Part shown: positions 9,093 through 17,749 of the stretch, piece by piece
Layout: each line of letters begins with the position of its first letter
Position numbering within the stretch: the stretch's first letter is position 1
Assembly (NCBI GenBank): GCA_021323795.1
Contig: JAJPKH010000115.1
Span: 1 to 37,021, forward strand
Length of the DNA: 37,021 bases
Origin: Acidiferrobacteraceae bacterium
Lineage (GTDB): Bacteria > Pseudomonadota > Gammaproteobacteria > Acidiferrobacterales > Sulfurifustaceae
Direction of reading: 5' to 3'
Notes under the pieces: model-generated
What the model was told of the DNA's origin: nothing
Seen by the model: the letters and a program-made list of their open reading frames with translations, nothing else
Databases searched by the model: none
Made by a program: the position numbers and the translations under genes

Positions 9093-9908
9093 ATGACTTC
9101 GACGCCGCTAGCGTTACTCATCGAACCCGCCGACCTTGCCGCGCTCCTTGGCGCGCCTGATCTGCGCATCGTCGACCTGAACCAACCGCACGTGTATCTG
9201 CGCGCGCATATCCCGGGTGCGGTCTCGCTCGACTACGGCCGCATCGTGGCACCCCGGCCGCCGGCCGCCGCGGTGCTGCCCACCGCGGAGCATCTCGCGG
9301 ATGTTCTCGGTTCGATCGGCCTCGGCCCGAACCACCAGGTGGTCGCCTACGATGACGAGGGAAACGGCCGGGCCAGCCGCTTTCTCTGGACGCTCGCGGC
9401 CGTCGGGCACGCCAAGGCATCGCTCCTCAACGGCGGACTCCGGGGATGGATGAGCGAAAACCGGCCGACGGAAAGCGGAGCGCCCACGACTACGCGCACC
9501 AGCTATCCCGTGAGGATCGGCGGCGATGTTATCGCCGATAAGGAATACATTCTCGCGCACCTCAAGGATCCGGCCGTCGTGCTGGTCGATACGCGCTCGC
9601 CCGAGGAATACACCGGAACGATGGTGCGTGCCGAACGGGCCGGACATATTCCCGGCGCGGTGAACTTCAACTGGACCGATGCGATGGACCCGGCGCGGCT
9701 ATTGCGGTTAAAAGATGCCGCCGAGATCAAGAAGGCCTTGGAGGCGAAGGGCATCACGCCCGATAAGGAGATCATTACGTATTGCCAAACTCACCACCGC
9801 TCGGCTCACACGTACATGGTCCTGAAGATCCTCGGTTACCCGAGGGTAAAGTCCTACCCCGGCTCCTGGTCGGAGTGGGGTAACCTGCCCGATACGCCTA
9901 TCGAATAA
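9093..9908 (+). CDS. Thiosulfate sulfurtransferase with tandem rhodanese domains (RhdA-like)
   Basis: Two rhodanese domains; active-site loop ITYCQTHHRSAHTY; GSWSEWGN C-terminus. Confidence 0.92.
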   Translation: MTSTPLALLIEPADLAALLGAPDLRIVDLNQPHVYLRAHIPGAVSLDYGRIVAPRPPAAAVLPTAEHLADVLGSIGLGPNHQVVAYDDEGNGRASRFLWTLAAVGHAKASLLNGGLRGWMSENRPTESGAPTTTRTSYPVRIGGDVIADKEYILAHLKDPAVVLVDTRSPEEYTGTMVRAERAGHIPGAVNFNWTDAMDPARLLRLKDAAEIKKALEAKGITPDKEIITYCQTHHRSAHTYMVLKILGYPRVKSYPGSWSEWGNLPDTPIE

Positions 9909-10119
9909 ACGGAGACACTCGGTCGTCCGTAGGCACTACATCCATTTCTGTTTGATCGCGGTTCAATGCTTCCCCGTGACAAACGTGCAGTGCGTAGACA
10001 TCTCCCACCAGCACCATCGCCGCGGCATCGCCGATTTCATCCGGATCGTTCGCCGCGCACTCGTTTTCGACCTCGCGTATCAGGGCTTTTGAAAAGTCGT
10101 CTAGAAAGTTATGGTTCAT
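9898..10119 (-). CDS. Small acidic hypothetical protein (73 aa)
   Basis: MNHNFLDDFSKALIREVENECAANDPDEIGDAAAMVLVGDVYALHVCHGEALNRDQTEMDVVPTDDRVSPFIR; protein-like composition, fills the gap after the sulfurtransferase; family not recognised. Confidence 0.45.
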   Translation of the reverse strand: MNHNFLDDFSKALIREVENECAANDPDEIGDAAAMVLVGDVYALHVCHGEALNRDQTEMDVVPTDDRVSPFIR

Positions 10120-10250
10120 GGTACATGCACCCTGTTCTGTACACCCATACAGGGAGCAAGGAGCATGCCACGCGCCAAAAGCATGCCGCGCCGCCGGGCG
10201 AGGGACGCTGGTATCATGTATTTCGGCATTAGCACTTGAGGGAATGGACG

Positions 10251-10694
10251 ATGGCTAAAACGTGGATCCTGGTAGCGCACCGCAGCGGCGCCCGTCTCTT
10301 CGAGAACAGCGGCCCCGGCAAAGGCCTGGAATTGCTGCAAAACATCGATAACCCGGCCGGGAAATTGAAAAACCAAGAAATCAACAGCGACAAGCCCGGG
10401 CGCTCCTTCGATCGTCGCGGCGGCGGTCGCCACGCCTATTCCGCCGAGCAGGACCCAACCACCCACGTCGCCGAGCACTTCGCAAAGCAGTTGGGCGCGC
10501 TGCTCGAGGATGGGCGCACGGAACAACGCTATTCCCGGCTCGTGCTCGTCGCCGACCCGCGTTTTCTCGGCCTCTTGCGCGGTTCGCTCCCCGCGCAAAC
10601 GGCGGCGCTGGTCAGCGCGACATTGGACAAGGATTTGGGGGGAATCGAGCCGCGCGATCTGCCGCGACATCTGGAAAACGTCGTCTACGTATAG
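10251..10694 (+). CDS. Host attachment protein family (PF10116-like)
   Basis: MAKTWILVAHRSGARLFENSGPGKGLELLQNIDNPAGK, DRRGGGRHAYSAEQDP and LVLVADPRFLGLLR resemble the host attachment protein family. Confidence 0.8.
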   Translation: MAKTWILVAHRSGARLFENSGPGKGLELLQNIDNPAGKLKNQEINSDKPGRSFDRRGGGRHAYSAEQDPTTHVAEHFAKQLGALLEDGRTEQRYSRLVLVADPRFLGLLRGSLPAQTAALVSATLDKDLGGIEPRDLPRHLENVVYV

Positions 10695-10739
10695 CGCGCC
10701 GGAAAACCGCCGCGTGGCGGCGCGACTGACGAGAAACGG

Positions 10740-11891
10740 CTATCCGACCGCCGCCGCCAGGCGCCGCACGCCTTCCCCGAGCTTTTCCTGCGCCGTGGCA
10801 TAAGAGAAGCGCAGGTATTCCCCGCTTCGGTGACGGCCGAAGTCGATGCCCGGCGTCACGGCAACGCCCGCGCGCGTGAGCAAATCGAGCGCGAATGCGC
10901 GGCTGTCGGACGCAAACCGTCCGCAGCCCGCGTATATGTAGAACGCCCCGTCCGGTGTAATGGGAATATCGAAACCGAGTGCCCGCAGGGCGGGTAGCAG
11001 ATAATCCCGCCGGTCCTGGAACGTGCGCCGACGTCGTTCGAGCTCCGCGCGAACCTGGGGATCGAAGGCGACGAGCGCCGCGTACTGAGCCGGAGTGCTG
11101 GCGGCGATAAAAATATTCTGCGCCAGCTTTTCGATCGCCGACAGGTACTCATCGGGCACCACGAGCCAGCCGAGCCGCCAACCCGTCATACCATAATACT
11201 TAGAAAAGCTGTTCACGATGAAGACGTCGGGCGAATGCGCAAGCGCGCTTCTCGCTTCCACGCCATAAGTCAGGCCGTGATAGATTTCATCGACGATCAA
11301 CACACCGCCGAGCTCGGCCACGGTGTGAACGATGCGCGCCATTTCTTCGTCGGGCACCAGCGTCCCCGTCGGGTTGGATGGCGAGCTGAGCAAAACCGCG
11401 ACCGTGTTGCGCGTCCAATGGGCACGGATAAGGTCGGCGGTAAGCTGGAAGCGTGTTTGCGGACCGACGGGAATTGCAACCGGTTCGCCTTCGAACAAAC
11501 GCACGAAGTGGCGATTGCACGGGTAGCCGGGATCGGCCACGAGCACGCGCTCGCCCGGGTTGAGGATGGCCGCCAGCGCAAGCGTGAGGGCGCCCGACGC
11601 GCCGGGCGTGATCACCACGCGCGCGGGATCCGGCCGCTCGCCGCCCGGATAGCTCCCGGCGACAGCCCCGCGCAACGGATCGAGCCCGAGCGCCGGCAGA
11701 TAATGGGTGCGGCCGGCGGCAAGCGCCTCGGTGCCGGCCCGCACGATCGCCTCCGGCGTCGGAAAATCGGGCTCGCCGATCTCCATGTGAATAATCGAGC
11801 GGCCCTGCGTCTCGAGGGCGCGCGCCCGGGCGAGTACGTCCATGACGTGGAACGGTTCGATGCCCTGCAGGCGGCGCGCGAGGTGGGTCAT
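10740..11891 (-). CDS. Pyridoxal phosphate-dependent aminotransferase (class I/II)
   Basis: HMEIGEPDFPTPEAIV, SPSNPTGTL, NSFSKYYGMTGWRLGW (PLP Lys), RFSYA; start chosen at MTHLARRLQGIEPFHVMDVL. Confidence 0.93.
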   Translation of the reverse strand: MTHLARRLQGIEPFHVMDVLARARALETQGRSIIHMEIGEPDFPTPEAIVRAGTEALAAGRTHYLPALGLDPLRGAVAGSYPGGERPDPARVVITPGASGALTLALAAILNPGERVLVADPGYPCNRHFVRLFEGEPVAIPVGPQTRFQLTADLIRAHWTRNTVAVLLSSPSNPTGTLVPDEEMARIVHTVAELGGVLIVDEIYHGLTYGVEARSALAHSPDVFIVNSFSKYYGMTGWRLGWLVVPDEYLSAIEKLAQNIFIAASTPAQYAALVAFDPQVRAELERRRRTFQDRRDYLLPALRALGFDIPITPDGAFYIYAGCGRFASDSRAFALDLLTRAGVAVTPGIDFGRHRSGEYLRFSYATAQEKLGEGVRRLAAAVG

Positions 11892-12125
11892 GGCAAGGAC
11901 GGCAAAGCCGCCCGCCCTCCCCCCGCCTCCCCGCATAGCCGCGCCGCCGGGATGGGCCGAGGTTGCCACTGCGTCATAAGAACGTCATCTCCGGCACCGG
12001 CTGTCCGGCCGATCGCCCGGACCCCATATCCGCGGTTGCGACCCCAGACCCTTTCTGGTACAAATTCGCGCTCATTTTTACAGCCCCACCCGTTTCAGCC
12101 TTATTATTGCAGGAGTTAACAACGA

Positions 12126-12569
12126 ATGCCTGCCACTAGGAAAAGGAAAGATCTGTCGGTGCCCGCCGCCGGCATCAAGCCCTACGTCGTCAAGAAGGGC
12201 GAGAAGTACATGAACAAGAAGCAGCTCGAGCACTTCCGCGTGAAGCTGCTCGCATGGCGCGAGGAGCTGTTGGGGGAGCTGACGCGCACGGTGCACCAGA
12301 TGCGCGATGAGCCGGACAATCCCCCGGACCCGAACGACCGCGCGAGTCAGGAGACCGACATGTCGATCGAGCTGCGTAACCGCGATCGCGAACGCAAGTT
12401 GATCAAGAAAATCGACGAGGCGCTTGGCCGTATCGAGACCTCCGATTACGGCTATTGCGACGTGTGCGGCGTCGAGATCGGCCTGGAACGCCTCGAAGCA
12501 CGTCCGACCGCCGAGCTTTGCATCGACTGCAAGACGCTCGACGAGTTGCGCGAGAAACAGATGGGTTGA
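12126..12569 (+). CDS. dksA: RNA polymerase-binding transcription factor DksA
   Basis: Coiled-coil then Cys4 zinc finger CDVC...CIDC; DRASQETDMSIELRNRDRERKLIKKIDEALGRIE. Confidence 0.95.
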   Translation: MPATRKRKDLSVPAAGIKPYVVKKGEKYMNKKQLEHFRVKLLAWREELLGELTRTVHQMRDEPDNPPDPNDRASQETDMSIELRNRDRERKLIKKIDEALGRIETSDYGYCDVCGVEIGLERLEARPTAELCIDCKTLDELREKQMG

Positions 12570-12618
12570 TGTCCCGTCGCAAAGTAAAAAACGGTAAACC
12601 TTCCGTCCGCTAAACCGC

Positions 12619-13929
12619 TTGCCGACTCTCCTGATCCGCAACGCCCGTGTCGCCCGTGAGGACGGCACGGTATTCGGCGGAGACGTGTATTGCGAGAACG
12701 GTCTCATCGCGCGGATCGAGGGACAGCTCGATATCGAAGCCGACGAGTCGATCGACGCGAGCGGCTTGCTGCTGCTCCCCGGGGTTATCGATCCTCAAGT
12801 CCACTTCCGCGAGCCGGGCAAGGAATACAAGGAAGACCTCGGCTCCGGCTCGCGCGCGGCGGCCAAGGGCGGCGTCACCAGTTTTCTCGAAATGCCCAAC
12901 ACCGATCCGCCGACGACGAACCAGGCGGCGCTCGACGACAAGCTCGCGCGCGCCGCGCAAAAGTGCGTCGTCAACTACGGATTCTTCATCGGCGCGACGG
13001 CGGACAACCTCGCCGAGATCAACGGGTCGAGCCCGGCGTGCGGCATCAAGATTTTCATGGGCTCGAGCACCGGCAGCCTGCTGGTCGACCGCGAGGAGGA
13101 TCTCGAGCGAATTTTCGCCAATGGCACGCGGCTCATCGCCGTGCATGCCGAAGACGAGGCTCGCATTCGCGAGCGCCAGCGGAAATTCGCCGGACGCACC
13201 GACCCGCCGGTTCACTCCGAGATACGCGACAACGAATGCGCGCTTCGTGCCACCGAGCGCGCGCTCGCGCTTTCGCGAAAATACCGCCGGCGCCTGCATA
13301 TCCTGCATATGTCGACGCGCGAGGAGGTCGAGCTGCTTCGGCGCAATAAACCCGCCTGGGTAACGGCGGAAGTCGTTCCGAATCACCTCCTGCTGAACGT
13401 CGACGATTACCAAACGCTCGGCACGCTGGCGCAGATGAACCCGCCGATCCGCACGAGCGCGGATAACGAGGCGCTATGGCAGGGGCTGCACGACGGCGTC
13501 GTCGATTTGATCGCCACGGATCACGCGCCGCATACGTTGCAGGAGAAGCAGGCGGGCTATCCGAAGTCGCCCTCGGGCATGCCGGGCGTCGAGACGTCTT
13601 TGCCGCTCATGCTCACCGAAATGGTCAACGACCGCTGCACGCTCGCCGAGGTACAACGGTGGATGTGTCGCGGACCGGCCGAGGCGTATCGAATCGTCAA
13701 CAAAGGACGCCTCGTTAGCGGGTACGACGCCGACCTGACGCTCGTCGACATCGAGAGCTATCGCCCGGTACGGAACGAAGACATGGAGACCCGTGTACAC
13801 TGGTCTCCTTACGCCGGTAAACCATTGACCGGGTGGCCGCAGTACACCATCGTTGGCGGCCAAGTCGTCTACGAACGCGGGCGCATCCGCGAACACGTGC
13901 GCGGCAAGGCGCTTCGATACGCGGCGTAA
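12619..13929 (+). CDS. pyrC: Dihydroorotase / amidohydrolase
   Basis: DPQVHFREPGKEYKEDL, FLEMPNTDPPTT, ATDHAPHT, GMPGVETSLPLML; apparent TTG start. Confidence 0.92.
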   Translation: MPTLLIRNARVAREDGTVFGGDVYCENGLIARIEGQLDIEADESIDASGLLLLPGVIDPQVHFREPGKEYKEDLGSGSRAAAKGGVTSFLEMPNTDPPTTNQAALDDKLARAAQKCVVNYGFFIGATADNLAEINGSSPACGIKIFMGSSTGSLLVDREEDLERIFANGTRLIAVHAEDEARIRERQRKFAGRTDPPVHSEIRDNECALRATERALALSRKYRRRLHILHMSTREEVELLRRNKPAWVTAEVVPNHLLLNVDDYQTLGTLAQMNPPIRTSADNEALWQGLHDGVVDLIATDHAPHTLQEKQAGYPKSPSGMPGVETSLPLMLTEMVNDRCTLAEVQRWMCRGPAEAYRIVNKGRLVSGYDADLTLVDIESYRPVRNEDMETRVHWSPYAGKPLTGWPQYTIVGGQVVYERGRIREHVRGKALRYAA

Positions 13930-13956
13930 TACCGAGAATTGGCATACTAAGACACA

Positions 13957-14784
13957 ATGGAATTAATGCTCTTAGTGAAAGCGGCCGTTCTCGGCGTTGT
14001 CGAAGGCCTCACCGAGTTCCTGCCGATCTCGAGTACCGGTCATCTCATCCTGGTCGGCGACCTGCTGAATTTCAACGACGCTAAAGGCAAGCTGTTTGAA
14101 ATCGTGATCCAGGCCGCCGCGATCCTGGCCGTGTGCTGGGAGTATCGCGGCAAAATCGCGAGCGTCGTCGGCGCATTACCCCGCGATCGGAACGCCTGGC
14201 GTTTCGTCCTCAATATCGGTATCGCGTTCGTGCCGCTCGCCGCGCTGGGCCTGAAGTTCGGCGAGCAGATCAAGGCGCATCTGTTCAATGCGCCCTTCGT
14301 CGCGACGACGTTCATCCTCGGCGGCCTCATCATCCTGTGGGCGGAGAAGCGCACGCACTCGGTTCGCGTCGAGTCCGTCGATGACGTGCGGCCGCTCGAT
14401 GCGCTGAAGCTCGGGATCGCACAGGCCTTTGCGCTGCTGCCGGGCACTTCCCGCGCCGGGGCGACCATTATCGGCGGCCTGCTGTTCGGCCTGTCGCGGC
14501 GCGCCGCTACCGAGTTTTCGTTCTTCCTCGCCATACCAACGTTGATCCTCGCGTCGGCATACCAGTTGTATAAGGAACGTGAGCTCCTCGCGCTGGACGA
14601 CATCGGCCTGTTCGCCGTCGGCGCCATCGCCGCCTTCATCAGCGCGTTTTGGGCGGTGCGCGGGCTGCTGCGCTACATCAGCACGCATGACTTCACGGTC
14701 TTCGCCTGGTACCGGATTTTTTTCGGCGTAATCGTCATCGTCACCTGGTATTGGGGCATCGTCGACTGGTCGGCCCCGGCATGA
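13957..14784 (+). CDS. uppP: Undecaprenyl-diphosphate phosphatase UppP (BacA family)
   Basis: [25 protein letters not shown] and [35 protein letters not shown]. Confidence 0.96.
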   Translation: MELMLLVKAAVLGVVEGLTEFLPISSTGHLILVGDLLNFNDAKGKLFEIVIQAAAILAVCWEYRGKIASVVGALPRDRNAWRFVLNIGIAFVPLAALGLKFGEQIKAHLFNAPFVATTFILGGLIILWAEKRTHSVRVESVDDVRPLDALKLGIAQAFALLPGTSRAGATIIGGLLFGLSRRAATEFSFFLAIPTLILASAYQLYKERELLALDDIGLFAVGAIAAFISAFWAVRGLLRYISTHDFTVFAWYRIFFGVIVIVTWYWGIVDWSAPA

Positions 14785-15395
14785 TCCAATCTCTCCTGTC
14801 GGCGCTGGCCGCCTTTGTCATCGGCACGATCTCGCGCATGGGCTACGGCGGCATCGTGCTGCTGATGGCGATCGAGAGCGCCTGCATTCCTCTGCCCTCG
14901 GAGATCATCATGCCGTTCTCCGGGTACCTCGTGCACCGCGGCCAGTTGAGCCTACAGCTGGTCGCGCTCGCGGGCTCCGTCGGCTGCGTGCTCGGCTCCG
15001 TTGTCGCCTATGGTGCCGGCGCGTGGGGCGGGCGGCCGCTGGTGGAGAAATACGGCAAGTACGTACTGATCTCGCATCATGATCTGGCCTTGGCGGACCG
15101 CTGGTTCGCGCGCCACGGTGACATCACGGTATTCGTCGGGCGCCTGCTGCCGGTAATTCGCACCTTCATCGCCTTTCCCGCGGGCGTCGCGCGCATGCCG
15201 CTCTGGCGCTTCAATTTATACACCTTCATCGGCTCGTATCTCTGGTGCCTCGGCCTCGCCTGGGTCGGCATGAAGCTCGGCGAGCACTGGAATACGCTGG
15301 GGGTATATTTTCACCGCTTCGACGCCGTCATCGCGCTGATCATTCTCGCCGCCGTTATTTGGTACGTGCACCGCCATTTGCGGCACAGCCGCTAG
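14781..15395 (+). CDS. DedA family membrane protein (SNARE-associated/VTT domain)
   Basis: [70 protein letters not shown] overlaps uppP stop (ATGA). Confidence 0.93.
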   Translation: MIQSLLSALAAFVIGTISRMGYGGIVLLMAIESACIPLPSEIIMPFSGYLVHRGQLSLQLVALAGSVGCVLGSVVAYGAGAWGGRPLVEKYGKYVLISHHDLALADRWFARHGDITVFVGRLLPVIRTFIAFPAGVARMPLWRFNLYTFIGSYLWCLGLAWVGMKLGEHWNTLGVYFHRFDAVIALIILAAVIWYVHRHLRHSR

Positions 15396-15438
15396 GCACA
15401 ATTCGTGCTTTGAATGTCCCCGAACCCTGGACTATCGT

Positions 15439-16671
15439 TTGGGGGAAACGGGTGCAATCCACGTACCAGGCATGCAGCAGATGATCCCCAGCGACGTCGC
15501 ACCGGCGCCGCACGACGCTCCGAGCGCAAGCTCGGAAAAGCCGGTGATTCTCGTCATCGACGACTCGCGCGTGATCCGTCGCGCGATCACGAAAATACTC
15601 GCCAACGAGTTCACCCTGGTTGAGGCGGAAAACGGCGAGGCCGGCTGGCAACAGTTGGCGGCGGACGAGCGCGTGCAAGTCGTCATCACCGACGTCGAAA
15701 TGCCGAAACTCGACGGCTACGCGCTCATTTGTCGTATCCGCGCGGCGGACGTGCAACACCTGCGCGACATCCCCGTCATCGTGATCACCGGCGCCCAAGA
15801 CGATCAAACCCGCGAGCGCGCCTTCGCCTGCGGCGCCACCGACTTCGTGATCAAGCCGATCGATGGCGTGCAACTGCTGGCGCGCGCACGCGCGCACGCG
15901 CGTCTCGACCAGACGACGCGCAAGCTCAACGAAACGGCGAAGTCGCTCGAAGAGCAGACCGCGGTCGATCCCCTGACGGAATTGCACAGCCGCCGCTACT
16001 TCGCGCAACGCGCCGCGCAGGACATCGCCTTCGCCAAGCGCCACGGACAGGACCTCGGGGTTATTCGTATCGACTTCGACAACTTCCGCAATATCTACAA
16101 ACATTACGGCGACGACGCCTGCGATCAAATGTTCCTATGGCTGGCGAGCTTGATGCGCGCGAATACGCGCGCGGAGGATACGCCGGCGCGCATCCGCGGC
16201 GGCGAATTCGCCATCCTGGCTCCGTCGTCGGATGTTTCCGAAGCTTCGGTGGTATGCGAACGGCTGCGCGCCGCGGTCGCCGATGCCGTCTTTGAACACG
16301 ACGGCGCGCGCGTGCCGCTCACGGTGAGCGTCGGACTCGCCACCCTCAACGGCGATCGGCTCGACACCATCGAGGACTTGCTGGCGCGCGCGGAACAGCG
16401 GCTGACGCTCGCCAAAGCCGCGGGCGGCAACCAGCTCGGCGTGGGATACGAACAGGAAGTCCCTGCTCCTGAAGAGGCGATCATCGAGCAACCGGACATC
16501 GAGACGGCTTTGCGGATGCTCTCGAACGGCGAGGGCGGAAAGCTGGCGCCGTACTTGCCCGAATTGATCGCGCGCGTAGTGCCGTTGATCGAGCTGTGCG
16601 ACAAGCAACTCGAGCTCGACATCGGCGTCACGTTACAGAACCTTCGGGAGCGCCTCGGCATTGTGAAATAA
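15439..16671 (+). CDS. REC-GGDEF response regulator with degenerate GGDEF motif (RGGEF) and C-terminal extension
   Basis: REC: ILVIDDSRVIRR, ITDVEMPKLDGY, VIKPIDG; GGDEF domain: DPLTELHSRRYF, RAED-TPARI-RGGEF, LTVSVGLATL; start may be the internal ATG at MQQMIPSD. Confidence 0.9.
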   Translation: MGETGAIHVPGMQQMIPSDVAPAPHDAPSASSEKPVILVIDDSRVIRRAITKILANEFTLVEAENGEAGWQQLAADERVQVVITDVEMPKLDGYALICRIRAADVQHLRDIPVIVITGAQDDQTRERAFACGATDFVIKPIDGVQLLARARAHARLDQTTRKLNETAKSLEEQTAVDPLTELHSRRYFAQRAAQDIAFAKRHGQDLGVIRIDFDNFRNIYKHYGDDACDQMFLWLASLMRANTRAEDTPARIRGGEFAILAPSSDVSEASVVCERLRAAVADAVFEHDGARVPLTVSVGLATLNGDRLDTIEDLLARAEQRLTLAKAAGGNQLGVGYEQEVPAPEEAIIEQPDIETALRMLSNGEGGKLAPYLPELIARVVPLIELCDKQLELDIGVTLQNLRERLGIVK

Positions 16672-16672
16672 T

Positions 16673-16688
16673 GGCGTCCATGGACGCC
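16673..16688. terminator. Perfect 16-bp palindrome/hairpin right after the REC-GGDEF stop codon
   Basis: GGCGTCCATGGACGCC, one base after TAA at 16669-16671; followed by CTATTCC (no real U-tract). Confidence 0.4.
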
Positions 16689-16738
16689 CTATTCCTCCGC
16701 TGCGCGCGACCGCGCGCCGCCGTGCGGGCGCGCATCGC

Positions 16739-17749
16739 ATGATCGCGCCGTTCACGCCCGCCTGGTGGTGCCGCAACCCCCACCTGCAGACGATTCTTCC
16801 CAATCGGCTGCGGCCCTCGCCCGCCGTACGGCTGCGACGCGAGCGCGTGGAACTGCCGGACGGCGACTTCGTCGATATCGACTGGACCCCGCGCGCGACC
16901 GGCCCGATCGTACTGCTGTTGCACGGCCTGCAAGGTTCATCGCGCTCGCGCTATGCGCGCGGGCTCGCCCGCGCCTTCGACCGCGCGGGCTGGCGCGGCG
17001 CGGTGATTCATTTTCGCGGATGCAGCGGCGAGCCGAACCGCCTGCCGCGCGGCTACCACTCGGGCGAAACCGGCGATATCGCTTATCTGGCACGGCTGCT
17101 GAAAGAGCGCGAGCCGGCGACGCCGCTCGCCGCGGTCGGCGTTTCTCTCGGTGGGAACGTCTTGCTCAAGTGGCTGGGAGAAAACGGAACCGCGTCACCG
17201 CTCGCCGCGGCGGTCGCCGTCTCCGTGCCGTTCCTGCTCGATCGCGCCGCCGATCGCCTGGAAACCGGTTTCGCACGCCTCTACCAATGGGAATTGTTGT
17301 ATTCGCTGCGCCGCGCCCTGGAAGTGAAACGCCGCGCCGTGCCATTGCCGATCGCCGCCGATCTCGGACGCTTCAAGCGCATGCGGGAATTCGACGATCA
17401 CGTCACCGCACCGCTGCACGGCTTTCGCGACTCGACGCATTATTACGCCGAGTGCAGCTCGCGCAAGTTCCTCGCTGGAATTCGCGTGCCGACGTTACTG
17501 ATACAGGCGCAAGACGATCCGTTCATGTCCGCGGACGTCATTCCGCGAGCGCACGAGCTGCCGGCCTGCGTCACGCTCGAGGTTCATCCGCACGGCGGAC
17601 ATGTCGGCTTCGTCGGCGGCGCGTGGCCGTGGCGCCCGCGCTATTATCTCGAAGAACGTGTGCCGGATTTCATCGGCGCGCAGTTGCGCCGCGGCGAGAC
17701 GTCCTGGCCGGACCGCGCGGCGAATCAAACGGCGGAGCAGGCGGGTTAG
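16739..17749 (+). CDS. Alpha/beta hydrolase, YheT family
   Basis: WCRNPHLQTILPN, VLLLHGLQGSSRSRYARGLA, HFRGCSGEPNRLPRGYHSGETGD, GVSLGGNVLLKWLGE, HGGHVGFVGG. Confidence 0.93.
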   Translation: MIAPFTPAWWCRNPHLQTILPNRLRPSPAVRLRRERVELPDGDFVDIDWTPRATGPIVLLLHGLQGSSRSRYARGLARAFDRAGWRGAVIHFRGCSGEPNRLPRGYHSGETGDIAYLARLLKEREPATPLAAVGVSLGGNVLLKWLGENGTASPLAAAVAVSVPFLLDRAADRLETGFARLYQWELLYSLRRALEVKRRAVPLPIAADLGRFKRMREFDDHVTAPLHGFRDSTHYYAECSSRKFLAGIRVPTLLIQAQDDPFMSADVIPRAHELPACVTLEVHPHGGHVGFVGGAWPWRPRYYLEERVPDFIGAQLRRGETSWPDRAANQTAEQAG

